Origin: Cellulomonas sp.
GTDB lineage: Bacteria > Actinomycetota > Actinomycetes > Actinomycetales > Cellulomonadaceae
Reading direction: 5' to 3'
Assembly: GCF_015234515.1 (NCBI RefSeq)
Contig: NZ_JADGMY010000023.1
Coordinates: forward strand, 618,366 to 682,365
DNA: 64,000 nt
Shown here: piece by piece, positions 15,587-25,200 of the stretch
Position numbering within the stretch: the stretch's first letter is position 1
Layout of the letters: every line of letters starts with the position of its first letter
Program-made: the position numbers and the translations under genes
The notes under the pieces: generated by a model
The model's input: the letters and a program-made list of their open reading frames with translations, nothing else
Database searches by the model: none
What the model was told of the DNA's origin: nothing

Positions 15587-17113
15587 GTGACGAGCGACGG
15601 GCTTCCTGGGGCCCCCTTCACTGTCCTCGATCTCTTCGCCGGCTGTGGTGGTCTCACGGAGGGCTTCCACCAGTACCGCCCCACCGGCGCGACCGGCCCC
15701 GTCTTCCGCACCCTCGGGGCTGTCGAGTGGGAGCCCGCGGCAGCCGCGACCTATGCCGCCAACTTCGTCGACGGGCCACGCCGCGGTGTGGCCGCCCCGC
15801 CCGAGATCGTCTGTCGAGACATCGTCGGCTGGGAGCCGCGGTGGGCGCCGGGCGAGATCGATGTCGTGGTCGGGGGGCCTCCCTGCCAGGGGTTCTCAGG
15901 GCTCAACCGCGAGAGGGTGCGGGCCGATCGCAACACGCTGTGGCAGGAGTTCATCCGCGTCGTCGTCGCCATGCAGCCCAAGGTCTTCGTGATCGAGAAC
16001 GTCGACAGGTTCCTCCGGTCGGTCGAGTTCCAGGATCTGAAGGAGCGGATCGGCGGCGCCGACCTGATGAACTATCGGCTGGTCGACCCCGGATCGAAGC
16101 CGGGTGAGGACGCGTGGGCCCAAGACCGCCGCTACCTCCTGAACGCCGCCGACTTCGGCGCTCCGCAGGCCCGCCGGCGAGCCATCGTCATGGGCGTCAG
16201 GACGGACGCCGACCTCCGCCTCGACCTGCTGCGCTACCCGAGACAGACGCACTCGAAAGAGATGCTGAAGCACAAGAAGGACCTCGAGGGCATCAGTCTC
16301 CCCCTCGGCAGCGAGGAACCGTGGGCGACCGCCGACGCGATCTTCGAGGAGACGGCGAGGAGGAGCGTGGCTGCGGAACTGCCGACGCTCGCTGCACGCT
16401 CGGTCCGTGGAGTTGGCGGCCGGTACCCCGGGCCGTTCCGCACGACCGACCTCCACATCGGGCGAAGGCCGGAGCAAGTCTCGCTCGCGCGTTACCGGGC
16501 GATCCCGCGTGGCGGGAACCGGAAGGACCTGAGAGGCCGGTACGTCTGCCGCTTCCGCGACGGCACCGAGATGATCACGGAGAAGGTCGGGTTGCCCCGC
16601 GGGAACGACGGCGAGCTGCTCGTGCTGGGTGCCCACACTGTGGTCGAGGAAGGTGTGCCGACGTCCGAACGAGTCCTGGTCCGGGACGCCGTCGCCGTCA
16701 CGGAGGAGACTGCGAGGCGTCGCAGCAGGTCGCAGCGGTACAGCGCCGTCGTGGTCGCCGGTGACGTCGAGCGGCCCGCCCAGCTCGAGTACCTCTCCAC
16801 CGTCTCGTGGGACGCGCACGACGCAGGCTCGGGAGACGTCATGGGCAGGCTCCGGCGCGGTGAGCCGTCCGTGACCGTCCGCACCGAGTTCTTCAAGCCC
16901 GAGAAGGGGCGCTACCTGCATCCATCGGAGGACAGGCCCATCACGCACCTCGAGGCAGCGCGTCTCCAGGGCTTCCCCGACGACTACGTGTGGTTCGGCT
17001 CGAAGATCGAGATCGCACGGCAGATCGGTAACGCAGTGCCCATCCCGCTCGGTCGCCGGATTGCGGAGTCGATCTACCGGTACCTCAGTCAAGCGCAGGA
17101 CAGCGCGGGCTGA
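15587..17113 (+). CDS. DNA (cytosine-5-)-methyltransferase
   Basis: 508 residues with the ordered motifs of C5 methylases: I (VLDLFAGCGG), IV (GGPPCQGFSG, catalytic Cys), VI (VIENVDR), VIII (QARRRAIVMG), a long variable target-recognition region of about 200 residues, and IX-X (LQGFPDDY, IGNAVP). It transfers a methyl group from AdoMet to C5 of cytosine in a specific duplex sequence, presumably protecting host DNA from the Z1/GHKL/nuclease complex. The target cannot be read from sequence. It is divergent from vsr; the GTG at 15587 sits just behind a TACGAT box. Confidence 0.95.
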   Translation: MTSDGLPGAPFTVLDLFAGCGGLTEGFHQYRPTGATGPVFRTLGAVEWEPAAAATYAANFVDGPRRGVAAPPEIVCRDIVGWEPRWAPGEIDVVVGGPPCQGFSGLNRERVRADRNTLWQEFIRVVVAMQPKVFVIENVDRFLRSVEFQDLKERIGGADLMNYRLVDPGSKPGEDAWAQDRRYLLNAADFGAPQARRRAIVMGVRTDADLRLDLLRYPRQTHSKEMLKHKKDLEGISLPLGSEEPWATADAIFEETARRSVAAELPTLAARSVRGVGGRYPGPFRTTDLHIGRRPEQVSLARYRAIPRGGNRKDLRGRYVCRFRDGTEMITEKVGLPRGNDGELLVLGAHTVVEEGVPTSERVLVRDAVAVTEETARRRSRSQRYSAVVVAGDVERPAQLEYLSTVSWDAHDAGSGDVMGRLRRGEPSVTVRTEFFKPEKGRYLHPSEDRPITHLEAARLQGFPDDYVWFGSKIEIARQIGNAVPIPLGRRIAESIYRYLSQAQDSAG

Positions 17114-17217
17114 TCTGCGAAGAGGTCTCATGGCGGCAGCCGTAGCCGCCGTCGGAGCTGGGTCGTCGAGCCCCATGGGGGACGGTCCTCGTGCGTCACG
17201 TGCTGTGCGGACCGGCG

Positions 17218-17352
17218 CTGGTGCCCCAGGACGTTGTCGTGCGGGCCGTCGGCGAGCTCGTCGGACGCCCGCGTGTAGTAGCTCCAGCGGTCGGCGTGGT
17301 CGACGTCCCGACCTGCCGCGGGCGCTCCATGGGCCGAGCTCACCAGCACGCC
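17218..17352 (-). pseudogene. Frameshifted 5' fragment of an HNH-endonuclease paralogue
   Basis: This stretch aligns with the 5' end of the intact HNH gene at 18832-19818 and its upstream 24 bp. Both have GCTCGGCCCATGGAG at the start codon (17330 here, 19818 there), VG near codon 7 and the codons for TPTA. This copy then lacks one C (ACCGCTGGAG against ACCGCCTGGAG), which shifts the frame. After the shift the paralogous peptide resumes (WSYYT...SDEL, then DNVLGHQR against GDVLGHRY), and similarity ends near 17218. It is therefore a truncated, frameshifted remnant. The two copies lie in the same orientation on both sides of the fic gene. Confidence 0.75.
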
Positions 17353-17455
17353 CGGGAGAGGGGCAAGCTCCACGGCAGGCATTCACCCTGACAACAGCCC
17401 TCGCCGGCGATGGTGCAAGAGTCGACCCTCGGTGAGACTCCGCCGCGGCGTCCCG

Positions 17456-18685
17456 TCACGCCCGACCCACGCCCCGCCTCCCCGCCCGAGCTGCGAACCC
17501 GTCCAGCGCGGTGAGCACCTGCGTCGACTGCCACAGCACCGACCGGCGCCGCCCGCCGACCTCCGCCAGCGCACCAGCCGCCACGAGCCGCTCGATCGCC
17601 CGCATCGCGTTGGTGTGTGAGATGCCGAGCTCACGCTGGACGGTGGCGGTGTTGACGACCGGGTGGCGGAGGACGAGCTCGACCAACGGCCATGCGGACG
17701 AGTCCGAGCGTGCCTTGATCCGCATCCGCCACTCGCTGCGCGCCGCGCGGAGGTCCGCCAGCAGGATGCGGCCGTTCGCGACGGCCTCGTGCGTGGCGCG
17801 AGCGAGCTCGAGGACGATCGCTGCCGGATCGCCCGCACGGTAGGCGGTGAGCGCGTCGAAGTACGCGGACGTGTCCACGAGCAGGCCGGCGGACACCGGA
17901 ACGGTGACGGACCTCGTCAGCCCGCGGCGTCGCAGGAGGGCGTGGATCAGGGCCCTGCCGGTGCGCCCGTTGCCGTCGGGGAAGGGGTGGATCGTCTCGA
18001 ACTGTGCATGCGTGAGTGCCGCGTGGACGAGCGGGGGGATGTCGTCGCGGTGGGCGAACGCCACGAGGTCGGCGATCGCCGTGGGGACGCGGCCGGGGTG
18101 CGGGGCGACGAACGCGGCACCGTGAGGGGAGTACCCGGTGCCGCCGATCCAGACCTGCTCGGTGCGCCACCGACCGGCCGCCTCCGGCTCGGCGCCCTCG
18201 AGCAGCGCGCGGTGCATCGCGAGGATCGCGTCGGCGTCGATCGTCTCCGACAGTGCGATCGCCGCCTGCATCGCGTGCACGTTGCCGACGATCTGCACGG
18301 CGTTCCGCCGGGCTTCTTCTCCGAGCTCCGCGAGGGCGATCTGCTTGGCGCCGGACGTCAGGTTCTCGATCTGGGAGCTCGAGGCGGACTCGGACCGGAG
18401 CAGGATCGCAGCGAAGGGAGCCACGTCGCCGGCCGCTTCGGCGTCGAAGTCCCGGATCACCGCGGACGCCTCCTCGGCGGCCGCCGCAGCGGCGCGCGGC
18501 AGCCGCACGTCGAGGTCCGCGACGGCCGGCGTCACGGCAGCGCGATACGGCTCCCGGAGCGCCGCGCGTGCCGACTGCGAGAGCAGGTCGGGCGGAAGCG
18601 TCGATCGCCACGGTCGTTCCTCCCACGCGAGCGCAGGCCAGGATCGGTGGGCTCTCGGCTGATCGGCGTCAGCAACGGTGTGCAC
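17456..18685 (-). CDS. Fic-family protein, class II autoinhibited, with winged helix
   Basis: 409 residues. The Fic active site HPFPDGNGRTGR lies at 233-244; the His and GNGR loop bind nucleotide and transfer AMP or a related group to target proteins. Upstream, S-S-Q-I-E-N (103-108) matches the class II inhibitory motif (S/T)xxxE(G/N), whose Glu blocks ATP, so the enzyme is probably self-restrained. The last ~90 residues form a winged-helix domain (VNTATVQRELGISHTNAMRAIERLV), typical of Fic/DUF4172-type proteins. GTG start; a perfect short palindrome stands 18 bp upstream, a likely autoregulatory site. No FicA-type antitoxin gene is adjacent, consistent with the built-in inhibitor. Target unknown. 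Confidence 0.92.
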   Translation of the reverse strand: MHTVADADQPRAHRSWPALAWEERPWRSTLPPDLLSQSARAALREPYRAAVTPAVADLDVRLPRAAAAAAEEASAVIRDFDAEAAGDVAPFAAILLRSESASSSQIENLTSGAKQIALAELGEEARRNAVQIVGNVHAMQAAIALSETIDADAILAMHRALLEGAEPEAAGRWRTEQVWIGGTGYSPHGAAFVAPHPGRVPTAIADLVAFAHRDDIPPLVHAALTHAQFETIHPFPDGNGRTGRALIHALLRRRGLTRSVTVPVSAGLLVDTSAYFDALTAYRAGDPAAIVLELARATHEAVANGRILLADLRAARSEWRMRIKARSDSSAWPLVELVLRHPVVNTATVQRELGISHTNAMRAIERLVAAGALAEVGGRRRSVLWQSTQVLTALDGFAARAGRRGVGRA

Positions 18686-18702
18686 CTGAAGATGCTACCC
18701 AT

Positions 18703-18716
18703 CTATCAGTAGATAG
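18703..18716. promoter_or_regulatory. Palindromic promoter/operator upstream of fic
   Basis: CTATCAGTAGATAG is a perfect inverted repeat (5-bp arms, 4-bp spacer) in an otherwise GC-rich region. Being AT-rich and immediately upstream of the fic start, it may combine a -10 element and a binding site, possibly for the Fic winged helix. Confidence 0.45.
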
Positions 18717-18831
18717 GGATGGATAAGCGTGCCTCATGTCCATCCCTGGGCACGATCCCCACGCCGCGCACGCATGAACCCGGACCGCCGGGCCTGCCCG
18801 TCGAACCGGCGCACGCTCGGCGGCGGGGCCC

Positions 18832-19818
18832 TCACACCCGCGCCAGGTCCTTCCACCGTGCCCGCGCCGCCGCATGGTGCTCCTCGATCAGCCCCACGTC
18901 CGGCAGCCGCGTGGCGTGCACCGAGATCCGCCGACCGTCGAGCACGGCGAGGCTCTCGTGCCGCTCCAGCAGCACCGGCGCGACCTGCGTCGTCCACGTC
19001 CGCGGGTGGAACGTCAGTACCAGCCGGTCGAACAGCCGGTGCACGTCGGCGCGCAGCAGCAGCCCGCCGTCGTCGGCGTGCTCCGGTCGGTCGGCGAACC
19101 GGTACAGGTGCGCCGCGTCCAGGACCATCTCCGGCTGCGCACCCGTGACGGCGCACGTGGCCCCGTACCGGTCGAGCAGGTGCTCGCGGAAGCGCTGCTG
19201 CCCGACGCGTCGTCGCACGACCGCCTCGACGTGCCCGCCCGTGATCGGGGCGCCGTGGCGCAGCAGCTCGGCCTCGAGCGCCTCCTCGACGCCCCCGAAC
19301 TCCTCGAGCATCGTCAGCGCCCGCGCCCAGTCGAGCCGGCGGATCGCGTTCTGCCGGTCGGCGCCGGCGTAGACACCCTCGAGCGCGCGGACGGGCAGCG
19401 GGGAGTCGAGCGTCCGCCACGAAGAGCGGTAGACGGCGGAGTACCGGGTCACCGCCATGTCCTTCAGGACCGGCTCGTCGAACTCCGCCTTGCAGTCGTT
19501 GCAGCGGTACCGCGGGAGTGCCCGCTTGCGCGCCGTGGCGTCCGCCGACCCGCACTGAGGACACCGGCGCATCGTCTTCACGCCCGGTCCGCTGGTGACG
19601 TCCTCGACCACGCCGTGGCCCAGGATCAACTGACCGTCCCGCACGACCAGCAGGTCACCGGGCGCGATTGCCTTGTGGTTGACGACGTTCGAGTCGTACT
19701 CGTACCGGTGCCCCAGGACGTCGCCGTACCCGCCGCCGACGAGCTCGTCGGTCGTCCCCGTGTAGCAGCTCCAGGCGGTCGGCGTCGCTGCCGACCCGAC
19801 CCGCCGCTGGACCTCCAT
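18832..19818 (-). CDS. HNH endonuclease with N-terminal reader-like domain and zinc ribbon
   Basis: 328 residues. The N-terminal ~75 (SCYTGTTDELVGGGYGDVLG, then APGDLLVVRDGQLILGHG) resemble small beta-barrel domains that precede nucleases in modification-dependent restriction enzymes. A zinc ribbon follows (CPQC at 86-89, CNDC at 106-109). The C-terminus has the HNH_2 pattern: CAVTGAQ, VLDAAHLYRF and DVHRLFD. It probably binds and cuts DNA with a metal ion, perhaps DNA of particular modification state; the modification reading is inference. ATG at 19818. A frameshifted 5' copy of a paralogue sits at 17218-17352. Confidence 0.85.
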   Translation of the reverse strand: MEVQRRVGSAATPTAWSCYTGTTDELVGGGYGDVLGHRYEYDSNVVNHKAIAPGDLLVVRDGQLILGHGVVEDVTSGPGVKTMRRCPQCGSADATARKRALPRYRCNDCKAEFDEPVLKDMAVTRYSAVYRSSWRTLDSPLPVRALEGVYAGADRQNAIRRLDWARALTMLEEFGGVEEALEAELLRHGAPITGGHVEAVVRRRVGQQRFREHLLDRYGATCAVTGAQPEMVLDAAHLYRFADRPEHADDGGLLLRADVHRLFDRLVLTFHPRTWTTQVAPVLLERHESLAVLDGRRISVHATRLPDVGLIEEHHAAARARWKDLARV

Positions 19819-20084
19819 GGGCCGAGCTCATCAGCCGGCGCCCCGCGCGACAAGTGTTCCTCCGGCCGTTCACCCTCGTGGCGGCGCGCGCGCCGGCCTG
19901 CGACGTTGTACCGGCCGAGCAGCGTCATGGCCGCCGCCGTGGCCAGAAGGAGGACGGGGGAGCGCATGGTCGTGCACCTCCCGCGGCGATGAGCGCGGCT
20001 GCGTTCACACCTCACGGGGAACCACATCTAGGGCGACGGGCCCGCGCGGAATGCCCCGAGACGTCCCACCTGCGACGCGGATCG

Positions 20085-20609
20085 TCACAGGTCCTCGTGC
20101 CCCGTCCCGGGGACTCGATCCGGGTCGATCCCCAGACGCTTCTCCTCGCGTGCGAGGTCGGCGGCATCGCGTGACAGCAGGATCAGGATCACGATGTCGC
20201 TGAGCTGCTGGACGCCGACCCGCCCACCGTTCTCGAGGTCCCAGAACGTCCGCGGGAGCGACCCGCGGTCCACCTGGACCGACGTGCCGAGTGTCGTCCC
20301 GACGAGCGCGCAGAGGTCGGCGTAGGCGTTCTTCAGCTCCGCCGGTGCCGCCTTGACGGCGTCGGAGACGTTCACGGTGAGCTTGTCGAGGGTTCCGCCG
20401 GTGGCCTCGTCCGACAGCACGAACGCCCGCGCGCGGTCGTCGTTGGTGCCCAGATTCGTGGTGAACCGGACGGCGTTCCGTGTCTCGAGCCGCACGGACC
20501 ACCCGCGAGCGGCGGCGAGGTCGAGCGCGGTCTGCCTCCCGGTCGGCCACGTGAGGGCGCCGAAGGCGCGCAGCAGGTCGTTGATCTGGTCGGGTCTGGC
20601 TGTTCGCAT
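20085..20609 (-). CDS. DUF6301-like protein, copy 1
   Basis: 174 residues, closely similar to the protein at 21211-21735 along its whole length: LLRAFGALTWPTGRQTALDLAAARGW, NLGTNDD, LSDEATGG, LDKLTVNVSD, TFWDL and GGRV all recur. The pattern (N-terminal helix, W.. motif, then a beta-rich part with D-x-x-x-N-GGRV) resembles DUF6301, a family of unknown function common in actinobacteria. No signal peptide or membrane segment. It is the last of three tandem minus-strand copies. Clusters of such small proteins are often immunity-like, but no toxin is adjacent, so this remains speculation. Confidence 0.75.
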   Translation of the reverse strand: MRTARPDQINDLLRAFGALTWPTGRQTALDLAAARGWSVRLETRNAVRFTTNLGTNDDRARAFVLSDEATGGTLDKLTVNVSDAVKAAPAELKNAYADLCALVGTTLGTSVQVDRGSLPRTFWDLENGGRVGVQQLSDIVILILLSRDAADLAREEKRLGIDPDRVPGTGHEDL

Positions 20610-20718
20610 CAGGGGCCTCGTCCCGAGCGGTCACGTCTGGAGGACGCGAAGGCGGCGTGCGACCGAGGCAGGCGACGCGGTCCGCGAGCGCGGGCGTCCC
20701 TGGAGTGGAGCGCGATGT

Positions 20719-21106
20719 TCACAGGGCCTCGCGTCCCGTACCCGGGATGCGGCCGGAGTCGATCCCCCAGCCGCTCCTCGCCACGCTCGAGGTCCGCGAC
20801 CTCCTGCGAGCGCAGGACGATGACGACGGACTCGAGCCTCCGGACCACGACTCGTCCACCACTGGCGATGTCCCACACGGTCCGGGCGTGCTCCCACGCG
20901 TCGGTGCGCACCGGTTCGCCCAGCTCGGTCTGGACCGCAGCCGCCACGTCTCGCTGGGCGCCGTCCAGACCTGCAGGCGTTCCGGGATCCCGGTCGGAGA
21001 CGTGGACCGTCAGGTCGAGGACTCGGCTGTCTGCACCGTCCGGCCTGATCAGAGCCCGGAAGGCACGCAGGAGCGCCCGGATCTGACAGGCGGATGCTGT
21101 CTGCAC
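20719..21106 (-). pseudogene. Decayed DUF6301-like gene, copy 2
   Basis: Aligns with its two neighbours from the GTG at 21106 (VQTASA against VRTASP) but has two lesions. First, about 45 codons between the LLRAF..L helix and the LD.LTV.VSD strand are missing, including the GW.V, TNLGTNDD and VLSDEATGG parts. Second, the run at 20764-20768 has five C where copy 1 has four; removing one C gives ERLGIDSGRIPGTG and a stop at 20719, matching the paralogues' C-termini. The frame listed in the track (20609-21130) runs on past this point only because of that shift. Confidence 0.75.
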
Positions 21107-21210
21107 GGGATGTCCTCCTCGGTCTGCCACGGCCAGATCGTGTCGGGTTCGCCGTCGTGAGCCGGCAGGACGCGGTCCCTCCGTTGGGCGCCCTCGGTGC
21201 TGGTGACGGT

Positions 21211-21735
21211 CTAGAGGTCCTCGTCTCCCGCCCCGGTGATGCGGTTCGGGTCGAGGCCCAGTCGCTTGTCCTCACGGAGGAGGTCGGCGGCGTCGCGCGA
21301 GATCAGGATCATGATCACGATGTCGTCGAGCCGCTGGAAGCCGACCCGCCCGCCGTTGTCGAGGTCCCAGAACGTCCGCGGGTTCGACCCCCGCTCCACG
21401 TATACCGGTGCGCCCAGCGCGTTCTCGGCGACCGCGCAGAGGTCGGTGTAGGCCTTCCTCAGCTCGGTCGGTGCTGCCGCCTCGGCGTCCGAGACGTTGA
21501 CGGTGAGCTTGTCGAGGAGTCCGCCGGTGGCCTCGTCCGACAGCACGAGCGCGCGTGCGCTGTCGTCGTTGGTGCCGAGGTTCGTGATGAAGCTGACGGA
21601 GTTCTTCGTCTCGAGCTCCACGGACCACCCGCGCGCGGCGGCGAGGTCGAGCGCGGTCTGCCGCCCGGTCGGCCAGGTGACGGCTCCGAAGGCGCGCAGC
21701 AGGTCGCTGATCTGGTCGGGTGATGCGGTTCGCAC
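21211..21735 (-). CDS. DUF6301-like protein, copy 3
   Basis: 174 residues, GTG start, intact and nearly the same length as copy 1. It differs mainly at surface-type positions and in the AEAAAPTELRKAYTDL helix. Upstream lies a ~470-bp stretch without a convincing gene, so this is the first gene of the tandem array. Function unknown; see copy 1 for the family reasoning. Confidence 0.75.
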   Translation of the reverse strand: MRTASPDQISDLLRAFGAVTWPTGRQTALDLAAARGWSVELETKNSVSFITNLGTNDDSARALVLSDEATGGLLDKLTVNVSDAEAAAPTELRKAYTDLCAVAENALGAPVYVERGSNPRTFWDLDNGGRVGFQRLDDIVIMILISRDAADLLREDKRLGLDPNRITGAGDEDL

Positions 21736-22203
21736 CGTGGGTCTCCTCGTGAGCGGGGATCAGGTGAGGCTGGACGGATGAGACTGGGATCGACCGTGAC
21801 CTCGACGCCGGCCAGTGCGGAGTGAGCTCAAGAAGGGTCGCCACAGCGTCGATTCCTCCGCATGGCGAGTGACTGGCGACGTTCCGAAGTCTCCATCGAG
21901 AGCTTGCTGCGTGGATCCCCTCCGCCATCATGTGGAGGCTCCGCACAGCCGGTGCGTAGCAGGCGCCGGGTTGGGGGAGCGCGCCAGGCGCGACGAGGAC
22001 AGCGCATCGCCGGTGCGAGACGGCGTCCCTCCACCGCATCGCCCATGGCGCCGGTGCGGAAGCAGCGCTCCGATCGATGGGCCTATGTCACTCTCGGGTT
22101 CATCGGCGCAGGTTACGGACTGCTTCGGCTTGTCGACGTCTTCGGCTGACGGGCTTCTCCAGGGACGGATCCGGGGATGACCCCTGACCCAGCGGATCGA
22201 GCA
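21736..22203. other. Intergenic stretch with one doubtful micro-ORF
   Basis: Roughly 470 bp. It should contain the promoter of the DUF6301 array (minus) and the 3' region of the large helicase gene. Only the 34-codon ORF at 22045 is of any note. I see no repeats, tRNA or clear terminator. Confidence 0.4.
22045..22149 (+). CDS. Possible single-span membrane peptide, 34 aa
   Basis: Begins MAPVRKQRSDRW and continues with a hydrophobic segment (AYVTLGFIGAGYGLL), then ends. The basic head and one membrane span look like a real micro-protein, but there is no clear ribosome site. Confidence 0.25.
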   Translation: MAPVRKQRSDRWAYVTLGFIGAGYGLLRLVDVFG

Positions 22204-25200
22204 CTACCGAGCCTGCGCGGCGTCACCCCCCCCGCTGACGTACGTCCCCACGCCCCGCACCCGCACGCGTCCCCACTCCAACGCGAGCGCGAGCCCCTCG
22301 TCCAGCCGCTTCCCGATCGCCTCGGTGACGCGCCGTCCCCCGAACATCTGCAGTGCCCGCCGCTTCAGCTCGTCCGCCGACGCACCCCCCGTCTCCTCGG
22401 CGGCCACGCGCAGGGCGTTCGCGATCTCCACGAGCGACACCTCGTCCACCGGCCGGCTCGTCCCGTCGGCCGCGGACCGCACCTCGAACCACGTCCGCGG
22501 CTCCACGCCCGCGGGCCAGTAGAAGTCGTCACCCGCCGGTTGGTTCTCCGCCGGCACGAGCCTCCGGATCGCCGCCTTGCGCTCCTCACCGACACGCCCC
22601 AGCCCGTACGCGCCCGCCACGATCTTGGCGAGGCGGTCGGGGTGGATCGGGCCCTCGGTGGTGATCGCATCGACGACGGCCGCACGCACCTCCGCGGCCG
22701 CGCGCGCATCGGGGAGCCGGTTGAGCGTCGAGACCGTGCCCAGGACGCCCGGGGACCACTCCTCGTGGTCCCGGACAGCGGGGTGCCGACGCATGGGCAC
22801 AGCGGGAAGGTCCAGCACAGAGGCCCGTGACCCGGCGTGCGCCTCGCTCGCGGGGAGCACAGCCGAGCCGCCGGCGACGGCGAGCATCCCGACCTCGGCC
22901 TCGTCGACCACGTCCTCGACCACGTCGTCGACGTCCCCGTCCACCACGTCCCACGCGAGCGCGTCACCGTCCACGACGACCCGCAGCGCATCGACCGCCG
23001 GCGACCCGTAGTCCACAGCCCCGGCACCAGCAGCCCCCGCACCCGCGGCGTCCGTCGCCTCATCAGCCACCGACCCGCGCTCCGCTTCCCGCGCCGCCTC
23101 CCGCAGCACCTCCCGCGCCCGCTCCACCGCCGCCGCCAACCGCGCCAGCGTCTCCTCGCGCTGCTGCACCCACTCCGGCAGCCACACCCGCTCGACCCCG
23201 GGCCACCGCATCAGCCCCTGCAGCACTTCCACCGGCAGCCCGTCGCGGTCGCCCACGGTCCGCCGCGCGCGCCACGTCGGGCCGTCGAGCAGGACGGCGA
23301 CCAGCGGCTGGTCGGGGTCGTCTGCGGTCGCGATCGACACGTCCACGCGGAAGTCCGACAGCCCCACGTCGGTCCGCACGGCGTACCCGGCCAGCCGCAG
23401 CTCGGCGGCCAGGTCGTCGCGGTGGTGGTCCACGACGCTGCGTCGTCGCCCGTCCGCGGCCGCGACCTCGACGCCGTGTGCCGCGAGCTCCAGGTACGCC
23501 CGCAGGTGCTTGGTCCCCACCTGCGTCGACTCCTCGGCCCGCAGCGCCTCGGGCGCAAAGCTCGCGTACAGCACCACCTGACGCCGGGCGCGCGTCACGG
23601 CGACGTTGAGCCGCCGCTCACCACCCGGCTTGGACAGCGGCCCGAAGTTGAGCGGCACGACACCGCGGTCGTTCGCGCTGAACGCGACGGAGAACAGGAT
23701 GCAGTCGCGCTCGTCGCCCTGGACGTTCTCGAGGTTCTTGACGAACAGCCCGTCGGCCTCGTCGAGCGCGGCGACGATGCGCTCGTCGCCGCTGTCACGC
23801 AGCAGGTTGTCGATGAGGTCGCGCTGCTGGGCGTTGAACGTGATGATCCCGAGCGACGGCGCGCGCCCCGGTGACGCGGCGAAGCGGGCGCGCACGTCCG
23901 CGACGATCGCGTCCGCCTCGACGGGGTTCGTGCGCAGCGCCTTGCCCTTGCCCGACCGCTGGAACGTCCCGTCGACGCGGACCAGCGAGATCCCGTACCC
24001 CGCGGGGTGCGCGCGGGTGTCGCCCGGCAGCGGCGCGGGGAACGACGACAGCCGGTCCTCGTAGTAGAGCCGGTTGCTGAACGCAATGAGCGACTCGTCC
24101 TGGCTGCGGTAGTGCCACGACAGCCACCGGCTCGGCACCCGCGCCTGCACGCACTCCGAGAGGATCGACTCCTCGTCGACCACGGTCTCGACCGTGACCT
24201 CCTCGTCGTCCTCGACGGTCGCGTTGGTCTCCGCGACCTGCGTGGGCGGCATCTGCTTGCTGTCGCCGACGACGACCACGGACGACGCCCGGCCCATCGC
24301 GCCGATCGCGTCGGCGACGCGGATCTGCGAGGCCTCGTCGAACACGACGACGTCGAACAGCCCGGGCCGGGCGGGGAAGAACCGCGCGACCGACTCGGGG
24401 CTCATGAGCGTGCACGGCATGATCTGCGTGATCAGCTCGCCGTAGTGCTCCATGAGCGCGCGCACGGTCATGCCGCCGCGCTCGCGCTTGAGCTGGCGGA
24501 CCAGCCCGCCGATCTGCCCGGCGCCCGACGTCACGTCGAACCGGCGCAGCGCCAGCACCTGGTCGGGGATGGCCTGCGGCAGCTCGGCCCGCACGGCGCG
24601 CGTCGCCTGCGTGAAGCGCTCGATCGTGCGGTTGTGCGCCGCGACGTCGAAGTCGCCCAGCGCGGTCGCCTCGGCACGCTCGGCCAGCGACGTGCGTGCG
24701 GCGCCGCGGTCGAACGCGAGCACCGCCTCGTCGGGTGGGACGCGGCCGTCGAGGATCGCCCGGCGCGCGACGTCCATGCCGCTGCGCCGCAGCGGCTCGA
24801 GGTGCTGGACGAGGCCCACCCAGTGGTCGAGGGTCGCGGTGGACTCCAGGCGGCGGTCGGTGCGCGTCGTCCACCACGTGGTGAGGAAGCCGTCGTCGCC
24901 GGACCACCTCTCCCGCGCCGACGTGTCGGTGGCGATGGCCGCGTCCAGGCCGGCCCAGCTCTCCGCCAGCTCCGTCAGCGGCGTCAGCGCGTGGCCCTGC
25001 GGGGTCCCGGAGTAGAACGCGCGCAGGTCGTCGCCCCGGGCGGACCCGTCGACGGCCAGCACCTCACCCAGCCACATCAACACGTCGACGTTGTCGCGCA
25101 TCCACCCCGCGGCCTGCGGGTCGCCGGGGTTCCAGCCGTCGGCGGCGAAGGGCAGCGGCGTCTGCGCCACCAGCGCGCGCAGCTCGGTGACCTTGGCGTA

